This document shows positions 26,417-38,667 of a DNA stretch of 64,000 bases, piece after piece. A program made the translations under genes and the position numbers. Position 1 is the first letter of the stretch; the number at the start of each line of letters is the position of its first letter. Source of the DNA: Ctenosaura bakeri (lineage: Eukaryota > Chordata > Lepidosauria > Squamata > Iguanidae). The stretch is taken from contig CAOLHI010001253.1 of NCBI GenBank assembly GCA_948474755.1, positions 348,998 through 412,997 on the forward strand, written 5' to 3'. Under the pieces are notes generated by a model. The model was not told the DNA's origin and did not search any database. It saw only the letters and a list, made by a program, of their open reading frames with translations.

Positions 26417-26538
26417 AGCCATTTCCGCAGTAGACTGTTACCAGCCAGCCGGACCCTCCCGAAACGGCAAATGCTAGGATTCCAGAGGATGTTGAAAGTG
26501 GAACAATAGTGCTATAGCAGTCTAGTACGGAAATGGCC
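26417..26538. mobile_element. Fold-back MITE, internally deleted, TSD ATT
   Basis: The left end is AGCCATTTCCGCAGTAGACT and the right end is AGTCTAGTACGGAAATGGCC. Flanks are ATT at 26414-26416 and 26539-26541. At 122 bp it is shorter than its relatives, having lost most of the left arm interior. Confidence 0.85.
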
Positions 26539-26609
26539 ATTATTAGAGCTTAGGAAAATTACTTTTTTTTCGGATCACCACTTCCAAGATCACCCAGCCC
26601 CTACGAATT

Positions 26610-26720
26610 CCAAGTGCCCCTCCCTAAACTGCCAATTCCAGGATTCCATAGGATGGAACTATGGCACTTAAAGTGGAATAATAGGGATATGATTGTGTAA
26701 TGTGAATGGGCCCCTGGACT
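26610..26720. mobile_element. Degraded fold-back MITE arm
   Basis: CCTCCCTAAACTGCCAATTC, CAGGATTCCATAGGATG and AAAGTGGAATAATAG match the right arm of the fold-back family. The termini are too diverged to place. Confidence 0.6.
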
Positions 26721-27560
26721 GCGAAACAGAAGCTTCTGCATCAGCCTTTGCATGGAGGCCTGCCTGCACCCTGTCTTTCTCAAAAAGAAAAGACAAGTGT
26801 GTGGGGAAAGCCAATTTCCACGGAAGACAGGGTGGGGGAGCTTTTATGTATTACCACTATTTCCACTAATGAATTTTATTTGTTTAGTGTCTCGCAAGCC
26901 AATGTGTAATAGATTTTAAACAATTTAAGCGCAGATTAAAGGTTTTTTATTTATGTTTAATTCATTTGCTATGTGTGGATGAGTGAGTGGGTGTAAATGA
27001 AATGTGAGAGAATGGGTAGCCATGTATGCTTTGGGCTCTGGCTTCGTCCATTTCTGCCATTGGTCCCTAGGACGTTTCCCAAGTAGCAGCCTAGACTTCA
27101 GGCCAAGAAAATGTACTCTCCCTGATTGAAAGCTATTTGACAGATTGTTGGGCATCAAAAGCCACTCAGATTCCATTTTTATTTTGATAGGAATATCAGA
27201 ACATTTTGATCCTATTAAGCCCCCTCTGGGACCAAGCACAAAAAAAGTCCTTGTAATGCATGCCTACGGCAGCTAAAGATGGAATAATAGAAAACACAAC
27301 CTTGATTCTCACACCCTTGTTTAACCACAGGGAATAGGGCCCAGATTCCCCATTCATACCAGAACCTTCAACAATGAAGTCCTTTTAATAATTCTAGGAT
27401 GGAGGATCTGCATTCGTAATGCTGTCTTTGTTAGTGGCCCTTAAGAGAATGGTGTAAAAACTGAAGTGGAAAAGCAGCGGCGATGAAAGTGGGTTTAATT
27501 AAACATGTGTTGTGAGAAAGAATGATATTTCATGTCACAAGACAAACCAAGATCCTCTGT

Positions 27561-27761
27561 GGCCATTTCCGCACTAGACTACTATAGTGCTATATTCCAC
27601 TTTCAACATCCTATGGAATTCTGGGGTTTGTAGTTTCCTGAGGCCGAAGAGCTCTCTTGCTGAGAATTCTAAATGCCCCTCCTGAAACTGCAAACCCCAG
27701 GATTCCACAGGATGTTGAAAGTGGAATAATAGCACTATAACAGTCTAGTGTAGAAATAGCC
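27561..27761. mobile_element. Fold-back MITE, about 200 bp
   Basis: The left terminus is GGCCATTTCCGCACTAGACT and the right terminus is AGTCTAGTGTAGAAATAGCC. Both arms contain the ACTTTCAACATCCTATGGAA segment or its complement. The centre has an insertion relative to other copies. The flanking triplets (TGT, AAG) do not match, so the target duplication has decayed or the flanks have changed. Confidence 0.85.
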
Positions 27762-27769
27762 AAGAGGCA

Positions 27770-27976
27770 CAAATCTTTCTTTTCTTGAGTGATGCACACA
27801 TGGGAGGTACCTCCTCTAGAAAGTTATTGAAATCCATGAGCAGTGTTGCCACTATTCTGCTAAATGTGGCCTGCCTTTCCCACTTGTCCCAGTGCAAGAG
27901 TCTGGGTCTCTATCACTATCCTTGGAGTCACAAAAGGTAATAATGTGAATAAAGGTAAATTCGCCTTCTTTCTTTT

Positions 27977-28012
<36 letters not shown>

Positions 28013-29540
28013 TTTTTAAAAAAAGGAAGCTCGGAAGAACAGCATGTGAAAATCATGTAGGCCCTTGCATTCATTGGGCTGTACTGATCATAGTGGCAAA
28101 CATGTTGAACCCTCATCCAGATAAATGAAAAAAAAAATCAATTGATTTCTGAGGTGTTTGCTAACCCTATGGGAGGTCCAGTACGTTTCAGTGGATAAAA
28201 ATGCCTCATGTTCACAGGTGGATTTGTGAACTTAAGGTGAAGGGAATTCCATAATACACAAATACTCAGTTAGAAAACGCATAATAGCATGAGGCAGAAT
28301 ATTTATTTTCAGAAGCTGACTACTCCCACCGCTATTCCCAACTGCAAACAAACATGTTGTCAACCCAAATTAGGAAACTGACATAAATCTTGAGGAAAAC
28401 AACCACTTTTGTTTACTTACAGGAAGACTTAACATTAGTGGTAATATGGAGTAATTTCTTCCTGCAGTCATTTCCAGTCCCTGTTGAGGGAAATAACCAC
28501 AGTGAAGGACCTTTCCTTATGACAGCACTCTGCAAAAAACAGAGATGGCACTTTGATGCTGCAAGTCTCTTGAGAATAAATTTCCCACATATGATGCATC
28601 ATCTGATTTCCATCCCCCACCCCCTGCCACAGGGGGATGGATATTTTTCAAATGGTGGCAATGTATGCTAGATTTTTGGTTAGCAGATCTTGTTGTACTT
28701 CTAAGATGGTGGGGAAAAAACTGTCCCCCATCACATTTTATCAAGTATGGAAATATGGTTCAACTGGTGTTCTCAGCACAATGTAACCAAGCTGGGCTTC
28801 CTCTGCTGTACCAAGTTGCCCAGCCAAGTAAATGTCTCAATTCAGAAAATACAAGGTGAGAATCTTAGCAAGGCAACACCATGACAGTTTTGTGCTGTAT
28901 TTGGTTTACTTTCCATATACTGCCAGAATGCATGTATTGCATATTCTGCCATTTCTCCCAACTCACTCAGTTGTATCAGTAGTTAGAGCATTCCCTTATA
29001 CGTCCCACATTTAAAAAATACTCTACAAACATTTCCCAAAAGTCATTTTATGAGTGAGGGGAGGCAGGTGAGGCAAGGCTGGCTCTCTCCTTACTGCCCT
29101 TTTGTTGCCAGTTGAGGAATCTTTTATTAGGGAGCTGATTGTTTTACCTTGTAACATTTGTAAAATTTACAAGATAAGGGTTTTTCTTGGTGTGCGCTGT
29201 CATTTTTATTCTTTACTTTTAAACCAATGTTTCAAATGGTTTTAATTTAACAGGCACTTAACATTTTAATTATAGCTTCCTGTATGATTTTAGCAACATA
29301 TATGTCTTCTTGTATTTCTTTTTATCTTACAAGCCACCCAAACACTCAGCTTGTGAAAAGAAGAGGCATTGCTATAGTTCCTATCTGGTACGAGGGTAAA
29401 GTACAAAGAAAAGGTAAACAGAGTTAAGATACAAGTATAAAATATATGCATGTGTGCATGTGTATGTGTATACACACATGCATATAAAAGTTTATAACAA
29501 ATATAATGAATGGCTAAAATAATTATTAAAATTAATGCTA
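27770..29540. other. Intergenic stretch
   Basis: Apart from the CTTT microsatellite at 27965-28012, I recognise no gene or named repeat. The minus-strand frame at 27928-28116 is produced by that repeat. Confidence 0.6.
27965..28012. repeat. (CTTT)n microsatellite
   Basis: A near-perfect tetranucleotide tract ending in poly-T and then AAAAAA. Confidence 0.95.
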
Positions 29541-29546
29541 CACAGT

Positions 29547-29804
29547 CCACGCTATAAATAGCATTATGGGAGAAGGCTGTGCGAAGTGAAGGAGAAGAGG
29601 CAATTGTATTTTGTATAAATCTATACCTGCCTTTTTGTCCCGAAGAAGTATTGGAAAACATTAGATTTACATTGGCCATAGATTGCTAGTTGAAATGCTT
29701 CTGTTTTAAAAGAAGAATCAGAAGTGACCTTGGGCCATTTTTCTTCCTCCAACAAATAACTTCTGCCCTTTGGATCTTCTCCCATAATACTATTTATAGC
29801 GTGG
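29547..29804. mobile_element. Unidentified 258-bp element with 29-bp inverted ends
   Basis: The arm at 29547-29575 (CCACGCTATAAATAG, then CATTATGGGAGAAG) is the inverse of 29776-29804 with one mismatch in 29. The 200-bp interior has no arm pairing. No clear target duplication is seen. It is likely a small non-autonomous transposon, family unknown. Confidence 0.55.
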
Positions 29805-29809
29805 AGCAT

Positions 29810-32465
29810 GGGAGTATGTTGGCTTATGCAAATTGAAGCACCTGGATGTCACTAGTACATTCTATCTACTGATAAGCTGTGGAGACACTGGCCAAACTTT
29901 GGTGCCCTGATCTGATAAGCAGAAATAGCAAAGCCACCATCAAGGATATAGCATAGAACAGACAAGGCACTATTATATTTAAAAGACCAACAAAACCAGA
30001 ATATGATCTTCAGCCCAATTTATTTGTGCCCAGATAGATTACAAGGGCTGCTTTTGACAACTGGTAAATCTTAAAAGAAGATTCCTTGGAAAAAAGAAGT
30101 ATGATGGAGGTGATGGAGAGGTACAGAACAGTGTTCAGGGCATATGAGAAGGAAGAGAAGAAATGCAGGAGTTTTCAAGTGACCATTTGCCAGGAAGGAA
30201 ACCTTCAGACAAAACATCTATCTGCAGAAATAAGAAGGCATCTTATGGCTTCCATATAACATGGATTCCAGTTAAAGCAGTGTTAACCATTCCCTCTGCA
30301 TCAATAGCTTGCTTAAACAGTTAGATGGCAAGAGCTGGTCTATCAAATTTCTTCGTCTTGAACTGGAATTTTATTCAGAATTGTGAGTTTTCGTTTGAAT
30401 GGAGTTCATCAGTTTCCAAAGAATTCTCTCCCTATTTACAGTTTTAGTGTATGGGTACTGGGAACACGTCTGCACTATTCACTTCCCCATTTTCATTTTC
30501 TGCATGAGATATAGGCAGAATAAGAAATGGTGATTCTGCATGGCACATAATGTGCTTTGTAAGACCAACAATGCCTATTTATGGATATGAATCTAGTATG
30601 GGTGTGAACCTACCTACTCTTTTCAGCCAGACGTTCCCCTCCCAATTCTAATTTTGCAATTTGCAAATTTTTGAAAATTGCAATTTTGCATTTTCATAAT
30701 TTTGCTCATAAAAATTAATGAGAAAGTGCTCCAGCTAAGAAAAAACATTTGTTAATGAAAGTCTCTGTTACCCCAATCCAAGAGTGAATTCACAAAAGAG
30801 AAGGACTTGGACTTTAATACTAGACTTGGAAAGGCCTCTGTAGAGTTTGGCCAGACCAAACTGTACAGGTAGTACTCAAAATGCGCATTATTCCCCCAAA
30901 ACAAATTGACTGTTGCTGATCATTTCTGGAGAAAGACAAAGGGACTGGTCAAAAACACTTGAATTCATCCAACCAAAAACAACATTGTCTTGGATCACCT
31001 GTAAAAACTGAGTGAATGAAGAATGCCATTTCCCATTGGACAGGTCAGTGTGGAAGCAACCATTACATCAGGGGTGGGAAGTGTGTGGTTGTCCAGATGT
31101 TGCTGAACATGAACTCTCAGCAGCCCCAACCAGCAAAGTCAGTCATGGGGAAACACTCTAATCAAGCGTTAGGAGTTAACATTGAAAATGGGGTGCCCAA
31201 GCAACTGGCTTTGATCACTGAACTGAGCTGATGGAATGGTCCAATCTGTGTTATGTAGCCTGGTGGAATGGCTGCTAGTAGGTGGCAGTAAACAGAGAAA
31301 CCCCTGTATCAGACCTCGTAGCTCAGGTGATTCTCTTTTCCTTCCCTCCCACTGCTATAACCTCTTAATTGGTAATACAATCACATATTATGAGCTGGAA
31401 AAATCCATGTAATGAACCCAGCAATTCTGAATATCAACAGCATTCACTGTGTACGTAATTGCATGTCTGCTTGCATTGATTTAAGTAGTAGATTTAAATG
31501 GTTAGAAGCTAAGTTAAGAGACAGGGATGGGTGAGAATGTCTTTCTGTTTGCAGTTTGATAAGAAAGTACCACATTCATGCCTCCTGGGTTAAAATGTGA
31601 GCCTTAAAAGTACCATCCTTAAGCTCCTTCAGTATTTGCCCTTCACAGAAATTTGCAGCGAAGTTCATAGTTGTGTACAAAAATGCATACATTAGAAGGA
31701 AGTGTAAAGAAAATATGCACATTGGTAGGGAGAAATGGACAAAACTACATCCAAAAAGCTTTGCAAAAAAGTATATATTAGGCAAAGTTGCATTGCAAAA
31801 CATGTGTTTTAGAAGAAACACACATGTGCATACACATTTGGGGGTAGACTTTTTAAAAATATTGCAAATGGATGCAGAAATTGCATAGAACAAACATAAG
31901 GTGGGGGGGGGAATAAACACTGAGAAAACTGAAATGGTCAGATCCATCCCTTCAGACTTGGGGAAGTCACTAAATTGATGGTTCTAATGGTTAAGTAGTC
32001 ACACTACTTCTGTTTGTCCATAAGAATTTTGTTTTTAGTAGTATTAGGACAAAGCTGAGTAGGGTGAAAGTTGTTACAATCAAATATATACACTAAAAAC
32101 AGAACACACATTTAAATAATTGACTTGCTCTGAAGAGCAGCAACTCCAAAATATTCAGTAAAGCAGTGGCAAAGAAAAGATGAGGAGAAAGGCTGCATAG
32201 GGGAGACCATTTAGTTTGCATCTGCTGCAGAGTGATGGGAAAGAATCCCTAGAAAATGCAGAGGAGAAATCTCAAAGGAAGCAACCACTGGAGAAAGGAG
32301 GCAGATTTTAGCTATCTGAAACTCCCCATTTTCAATATGGGTTATCTTCTCAGAATGAAATCCAGCTGTAGGCACCTTGAAGGCTTCTGTTATCCTCTGA
32401 AAAAAAAAATCATGAGTAATTTGCTCCTTATTACAACAAACATAATTAAACTCTGCTTACAATTT
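29810..32465. other. Intergenic stretch with old repeats
   Basis: 31062-31145 resembles one arm of the CCAGATGTT palindromic element. 31610-31915 is A-rich with recurrent TTGCAAA/TTGCA motifs and looks like a decayed repeat. I see no gene. Confidence 0.5.
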
Positions 32466-32900
32466 ATTGGCTGATAGATTTGATTTGATTTGTATCTCAG
32501 TTTTCTCCTCAGAATGGGTTTCAGTGCTGCTTACAATAATAATAGATAAAAGGCAAATACAATGAAATATAAAATACAACCAATAATTTAAAAAAATTAA
32601 AAGCAAAATTTCAAACAAGATCTGAAAATGCATCACTAACAGTTAAACACACTACTGTTATTGAGCCCCTTGGCTCCTACCAATTACCAAAAGTTTGTCT
32701 GAATGGAAAGGTCTTTGCCTGCTGGTAGAAGGAAATCAAAGAAGGGGCCAGTCTATCCTCCCCTGGCAGAGTTCCAGCGCCTAGGAAAGCAAATCCTCTA
32801 GGTAATATCTCAAAAGGTTCATGGAAACACTCTCAGGAGCAGACTGAGGATCCTGCAATTTGGTTCCCAACCTCATAGCTTCATTCTCCATTCAGGGGTT
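32466..32900 (-). mobile_element. LINE fragment (L2/CR1-group, tentative)
   Basis: An A-rich block (AATATAAAATACAACC region) precedes GTCTTTGCCTGCTGGTAGAA, then GGGGCCAGTCTATCCTCCC and GGCAGAGTTCCAGCGCC. The same order is seen at 47285-47700. This is a common squamate interspersed repeat that I associate with the end of an L2-like LINE. The orientation is inferred. Confidence 0.5.
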
Positions 32901-32949
32901 GAGAATCAGATATTAGTGAGAGAAATGGGCAGTGATATATTTAAGTTTT

Positions 32950-33060
32950 TTATTCCAAGTCTCAAGTTAAGTCTCAAGTCTCTACCTTCAAGTCTCACGT
33001 TGAGACTCAAGTTCTTGCAAGATACTTTCAAGTCAAGTCTTGAGTCAAGTGTCAAATCTG
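32950..33060. repeat. Degenerate AAGTCTCAAGT minisatellite
   Basis: Repeated TCAAGTCTC/CAAGTCTTGAG units give a short imperfect tandem array. It also forms local inverted repeats (CAAGTCTC against GAGACTTG-type units). Confidence 0.7.
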
Positions 33061-34150
33061 GGAGCCAACTTTATACTCCAACCTGTATTCCAGAATTTCT
33101 GGACAGAGTCGAATGAAGTCAGTTTTAACAATTTAAGTAGAGTCAGCCCTCTACTTTTGTGATTTTGCCATCTGCAGCTTTGGAAGTGGGAAACAGATCC
33201 TTCTTACTTCCCATTTGCAAAGCTGGAGGCTTTTTCAGAAGTGGAGAATAGGGTCCTTCTTATTCTGCATTACTGAGGCTTCAAGAGCTTTAGAAGGAAG
33301 GATCCTTCCTCCTGAAGCCCATTGCCTAGCACATTTTCTGTTCCTCTCTGAGATATGCACCCTGCATTCTGGGCATGAGTCTCACCTTCTGCACTTAGGA
33401 AAAGTTTTAGAAAACTCCTCCTATCTATACCGGGGACAGGCTGCTGAGTGGACCTCAACCCCACCTTAAGCCCATTGCCTAACCCATTTGTTTTTCAAAT
33501 AAAGGCTAATTTCAAAAATAAATGAAGGGTCTTCAAGCTACCTCTGGGACACTACCAGCAAACACACAGGTCAGCTGTTCAGAGTCATCCCAGTAGTGTG
33601 AGATCTATCGGATTCCTATTTAAATTACAGATTTCTTTTTTAAAAAAATGTGGTTATTATAGAAATTAATCTATGCAACCTTATGTCTTCATTTAATATA
33701 TTTTCTGAATGGTCACACCATCAGAAGACCAGCTGTGAGTTTCTTCTACCTGCTTTCTTTGCTCTACATTTAGCCACTAGGTGTCAGGGAAGGCTCACAA
33801 AAACTGGATTTAAATTCTTCAGATCAGGTAGCATCTCATCTGACAAGCTCTAGAAGGCATGGAACTTGAAATTAGCAAACTTGATTGTATGACTGAATGC
33901 AGCAGAGAATGGAAGAAATGTCTGTACTTAGGGGTGTCTTTGCTTTGTAAAACAAAAAAACAAGGCCTGCTGCCAGAGACAACATTTCAAACAAATTCTT
34001 TCTGTCAGTTTCAAACTACAAAGCTAGTATACATAACACCAAAAGCATAAAGTTATATTTCAAATATAATCCTTCATGTTACATTCAACTCTCAGTTTAA
34101 CCACTAAAGTTAAACAAATGTAATAGAACAGGAAATATAATTACAAGGAA
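33061..34150. other. Intergenic stretch
   Basis: 33128-33210 has the look of a short DNA-transposon remnant (AGTCAGCCCTCTACTTTTG). I see nothing else that I can name, and no gene. Confidence 0.45.
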
Positions 34151-34154
34151 AGCA

Positions 34155-34280
34155 GGCATGATGTGGTGGATTGCATATTAGACTAGGCCTCTGGGAGCCC
34201 AGGGTTCAAATCTTCACTTGGTTGTGCAAACCCATTGGGTGATCATGAGCAAGTCACACTCTCTCAGTCTCAGAAAAAGG
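34155..34280 (+). mobile_element. tRNA-derived SINE (Sauria-like), partial
   Basis: ATGATGTGGTGGATTGCATA (A-box side), CCAGGGTTCAAATCTTC (B box) and GAGCAAGTCACACTCTCTCA are in the order seen at 24563. The tail is missing where the CR1 copy begins. Confidence 0.75.
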
Positions 34281-34284
34281 GCAT

Positions 34285-34800
34285 GTTTTTCAGGCTTTCC
34301 ACCATTTTAGTCACACTCCTCTGGACACGTTCCATCTTGTCAATATCTTTCCTGACCTGTGGTGCCCAGAACTGGACACAGTATTCCAGGTGAGGTCTGA
34401 CCAAAGCAGAATAGAGTGGTATTATTACCTCCCTTGATCTAGACGCTATACTCCTTTTGATGCAGCCCAGGATTGCATTGGTTTTTTTAGCTGCCCCATC
34501 ACACTACTTACTCATGTTCAGCTTGTGACCTACTAAGATGCCTAGATCCCTTTCACATGTACTATGGTCAAGCCAGGTGTCACCCATCTTATATCTGCAT
34601 ATTTCATTTTTTCCTGCCCAACACTTCTCTCTGTTGAAATTCATTTTGTTAGTTTTGGCTCAGCTCTCTAATCTGTTGAGGTCATTTTGAATTCTGATCC
34701 TGTTGTTTGAAGTATGAGCTACCCCTCGTAATTTGGTGTCATCTGCAAATTTGATAAGAATGTCCTCTATTCCCTCATCCAAGTCATTGATAAATATTCA
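34285..34800 (-). mobile_element. CR1 LINE fragment
   Basis: On this strand the text includes TGGTGCCCAGAACTGGACAC, CCAGGTGAGGTCTGACC and TTTTGATGCAGCCCAGGATTG. These are complements of well-known CR1 3'-region blocks. It is 5'-truncated and has no intact frame. Confidence 0.85.
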
Positions 34801-35229
34801 AGTCTTCAGTGTCTGCCACCTCCTGCTTGGGGGTAGCGCCTCCCTGATTCAATCCTAGTTCCTCAAACTCAGAGAGACTACTGACACCAGGAGCTGTAAA
34901 TTCCTGCCACTTTCACTCTCTGCCTGCATCTTACAACTCTAGATAGCGAGTTATGACACTTGCCTTTGATCTATCTCTATATGACATCCAAAATTCTTTA
35001 CCCCTTTAATCATACATTTTTTAACCTTCAATCAGTTCAAATTTCAGCAAAAGTTTATCCCACTTGGAAATTACATGTTCGTCATCTGTGCACAACTGTA
35101 ATTCAGACTCTAGCTTGTTTTGTTCAAAACCATAAGTCTTTTTTTCCATTTTACATCTTTCTAACAATTGTCAATAAGAAAAGCATTGAAAGTATATCCC
35201 TTTACTTCCACTTCACTTTCTAAAATTGT

Positions 35230-35885
35230 AGGTTCATCTATAAATAGTTCTTCCTTGAATGAATCTGTCATCCTTTCATATCTCTTATATAGTTCTTCAG
35301 TGCATGTTCCTCAGTGTATGTTTTTTCTTGATCATGTGATGTGTTCCTCTGCTGGTCATATAGCATCCCCACTCTTGGTCTATATTTCCCTTTTGTTTTC
35401 TTGGCTCTTATGGGAGAGGTCTCCCTATTCTACCCTTGTTGTTGTCATCTTCCATCTTCTACATTGATTGTTATGGCAGATATCTTTGTCTCTATGGCAG
35501 ATATCTTTGCTGAACAGTTGTATTCAGGATTCTTACCCTATTTCTGTCCCCTCTTACTTTAGTTTCTCATCTGTCCTTAATGGCTCGAAGAGTTTCATCT
35601 GTCATCCAGTGAGGCTTTTCTTTCTTTTTGGTTACAGATACTGTCTTTTTTTATTCTACCTTCACAATGCTCCTGGTTTCAGTCCAGAGTTCTTCGAGCT
35701 CCCATTCAATTAGGCTTAACAGTGCAAATCTATGTTTTACATTATCTTTAAATTCTACGGAGATGTTGTTCAAGTTGTATTTTAATACAATGATATTTTT
35801 AGTGTTCTTCTTTAGCTTTACTCTAATTCTTCATCTTAGCAGTTCATAGTCTGTGGCACATCTCTTCTGGTCTTGTTTTTTCATT
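35230..35885 (-). mobile_element. BovB/RTE-like LINE fragment
   Basis: Read on the minus strand, the segment contains the peptide piece EKPHWMTDETLRAIKDR, preceded by an endonuclease-to-RT linker-like region (EFKDNVKHRFALL...EWELEELWTET), with stops. The W-x-T/S-DET-L pattern is typical of RTE-clade LINEs such as BovB, which are abundant in squamates. The open frames on the + strand (35168-35849) are antisense shadows. Confidence 0.7.
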
Positions 35886-35886
35886 T

Positions 35887-35909
35887 TGTGTGTGTGTGTG
35901 TGTGTGCCC
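35887..35909. repeat. (GT)n microsatellite
   Basis: A short GT tract at the edge of the LINE fragment, followed by a G-rich segment. Confidence 0.9.
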
Positions 35910-36064
35910 AGTGGCATAGGAACGGGGGGGGCGAGGAGGGCTGTGTGCCCTGGGTGGCACTTTTTGGGGGGTGCCACCACTCCCTGCCTGCCCCCATGCA
36001 CTATAGCCCCTCCCCCACATGCTGTTGCCCCATCTTCACCCCTCCACCCTGCCCCCACCTGCCT

Positions 36065-36252
36065 GTCGATGTATGGTGACTCCATAGATTTCATAGGGTT
36101 TTCTTAGGCAAGGAATCCTCAGAGGTGGTTTTGCCCGTTCCTTCTTCTGAAATGTAGCTATCAGTGGTTGGTGTTTGTTGTCAGTCTCCCATCCAAGTAC
36201 TAACCAGGACTGACCCCCGCCCCCAGCTTCCAAGACCAGAAAGGATAGGATG
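36065..36252 (-). mobile_element. 5S rRNA-derived SINE
   Basis: The right part (36180-36250) reads GTCTCCCATCCAAGTACTAA, CCAGGACTGACC and CAGCTTCCAAGACCAGA. This is the complement of the 5S rRNA internal promoter region (box A, intermediate element and box C). The left part has TTTCATAGGGTTTTCTTAGG and AGAGGTGGTTTTGCC. A second copy at 49243-49462 has the same layout, so the 5S head is at the high-coordinate side and the element is on the minus strand. Confidence 0.85.
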
Positions 36253-36282
36253 CCTTTAGATTATTTAGGCATTTAACTAATG

Positions 36283-36410
36283 TATCATGTCTCAAGCTGA
36301 TGGTCATCTGTCGGGAGTGCTTTGAGGGTGTTCCTGCATGGCAGGGGGTTGGACTGGATGGCCCCTGTGGCCTCTTCCAACTCTACATTTCTATGATTCT
36401 ATGATTCTAA
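36283..36410 (+). mobile_element. CR1 LINE 3' end
   Basis: GCATGGCAGGGGGTTGGACT, GGATGGCCCCTGTGGCC and a terminal TTCTATGATTCTATGATTCT are the classic CR1 3' end with its octamer-like microsatellite. Confidence 0.92.
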
Positions 36411-36689
36411 GTTGCAACTAACACTAATGAGTACACAAAAATTTTAAAAATAGTGAAGGACACTGATATAGGAGGCATTTTCACCAACATTGTCAAATTT
36501 GGTTTAATTTTCTTTTAAAATATTGATAATCTACCCTTTTGCCTAGCAGAGCTTCAAAGCGTTGTTGATAAATGAAGATTAATACCTAAGAGGCATGATC
36601 CATTAAAAATCAGAACTGGTGTGAAGGCTCTCAAAGGACAAGGTTGGAAGCATCTATTCCATTGACCTCAGATTATAGCCAGGAATGAA

Positions 36690-36805
36690 GTGGCCCTCTG
36701 AGTGTTGTTCTCCAATAGTCCTAGCCACCATAGCCAGAGCGTAGGAAAGCCAGGAGTTGCAGTCCAACAACATACAGAGGGCTGTACTTTGCCCACCCCT
36801 GCCCT
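36690..36805. mobile_element. Palindromic MITE (CCAGATGTT family)
   Basis: GCCCTCTGAGTGTTGTTC pairs with the distal AACAACATACAGAGGGC, around a TAGCCACCATAGCCAG centre. The family is the same as at 25755. Confidence 0.6.
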
Positions 36806-36809
36806 GAGT

Positions 36810-38270
36810 ATTGTTGCTGCTGTTACATTTATATGTCGAATTTCAAATTATTAAGCCAAGTGTTGTTTATAAGTCTTGGGTTGATACAGTTTAGGTTGCA
36901 GGCAGCTTGGGTTCTACTTACAATATACATGGGTGCCTCCTTCAGTAAAAATATTTATCTACTGCCTTCTAGTTGAAAAATCCAAATTAGAAAAGGAGAT
37001 AACAAAATTTTTAAGTGGGAAGGCATCAAGATAGAATGGAAATGCCAGAAAAAAGATACTATGACTACTAAGACAGAGGTAGACATAGTTCTTGCTCATT
37101 ACGTATATGGTGAATTGCCACTTGCTCTTAGTGTGTTTAATTAGATTCCTAAAGAAAATGTGTTCAGTTTTGCTAATTTGGCATAAATTAGTCAAATATG
37201 ATTGCCTCAAGTTTTCTTATAAAATCTAACTGCTTAAATTAACAGGAAAGGTGCAAAATTAGCTCTTTACCTTTTATGTTGAATTTCTTATAATAATTGT
37301 GGAAAGTAAAATTTGTCAGTTTCTGTGCTAACAGAAGAAAACCTTGTGATCCTTATACAGTATATTGTTTTCTTTACACTCTGTGGAAAATTCAAAAGCT
37401 TTTTGGATTGGCATACTGTTCTTCCACTACTGTATTTGCTCACTTTGCTGCCTAAATTACCTGCACAAACTAAAGAAAACGTGACCAAAAATTACAAGGA
37501 AAAGATACTGAATAATTTTCTAGATGCTGTGATTTATGCTTGTCTTCAAGATTTCCTTGCTTGTGTACATTTAGGCTTGACCAACTCAGACCATACAAGC
37601 TGTTTCCTGTTTTTCATTCAAGACAGCAAATTAATTGTATGGAAATGTTTGCTGTTTTAAAATTACACCTGATGTCTCTTTCATCACATTTGTGAAAAGG
37701 AATAAGACCTAAGCTTCCTGGTTGATACCAATTGCAGTGATAGTAATGGGAATTCTTCAAGCATCAGAAGCACCAGTAAGAAGTATTTCAATTTCTATGT
37801 GTGGAATAACTTTCAGTTGTGATGGTAAATCCTTTGACTGGTCTCAAATTCATGTAGACTTAAAATCCTGATCCAGCAAAGGGCCATATGTGCTGCTCAT
37901 TCCTCCTTGGAGCCACTCTATGCTTTCTGGAGGCCATTCACTGTCAGTCATTTTAATATGTCCTTAGTTCTCTGAGACTTCTTCAGAAGGCAATAATGGC
38001 ACTAGCCAACTGTTCAAGGCTGAGCATGGAGCTGGAGAGGTTAGATTCAGCTGCTATTCTGCTCAGCAGCTGATAGCCACACTCAATACATTTAGAAGAA
38101 GGCCTCATGTATACAGCTAGATGGGAGAACAAAAATCAATCACTGTTTTTCAAATGCCACTTCCAATGGGGCAGGAGACCAGATTTTGTGATCTGCCACA
38201 GCATGCATGGGTAGGCATGGGTCCTCAAGTCTGGAAGCTATCCTACTAGTCAGAATAGATGTATGGCCAT
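36810..38270. other. Intergenic stretch
   Basis: AT-rich DNA with no gene or repeat that I can name. The frame at 37313-37660 has no recognisable domain and lies in AT-rich DNA. Confidence 0.5.
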
Positions 38271-38274
38271 TTCT

Positions 38275-38664
38275 GCACCACCTTCCCAACCTGCCATAGG
38301 GTTGGGAGAAGGATGGGACCGTGATGACGGTTTTTCATGATGTTGTCGTGGCCCCATATGTTCCCCATCCTCAGGGAGAACAATCACATAGTAAATCATT
38401 GACAGGTTTTCCCTGTCAATGACCCACAATCGTGCCACCATCATGGACTTAACCTGGTCTGCAGAGGGTCCGGAAGTGCAATGGCTGCACTTCCTGCCCC
38501 AGCATGGCTGTGCTGTGGCAGGAAGAAGTAGGGCCATTGTGCTTCCTTCATCGCAGAGGCAGCTGGTGTGAAGGGGAGCACTCCCATTGTGCTCCACTCC
38601 CAGCGAGCTGCTGCTGGGATCCCCACCAGGTGCTGCTAGGAAAAGGTAAGGCGCAAAAAGAGAC
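38275..38664. mobile_element. MITE, 390 bp, TSD TAT
   Basis: The left end is GGCCATTTCTGCACC and the degraded right end is CGCAAAAAGAGAC. Flanks are TAT at 38272-38274 and 38665-38667. The interior matches 18349-18757 in inverse orientation (GAAGTGCAATGGCTGCACTT and AGCATGGCTGTGCTG regions). Confidence 0.75.
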
Positions 38665-38667
38665 TAT

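Noticed and set aside
27965..28012. CRISPR-like or other regular array
   Set aside because: Simple tetranucleotide microsatellite in a vertebrate genome; no spacers.
36180..36250. A functional 5S rRNA gene
   Set aside because: Only the central 5S segment is present, diverged and fused to SINE sequence.
37313..37660. 115-residue + strand frame
   Set aside because: No domain, no splice context and AT-rich DNA; the length is compatible with chance.
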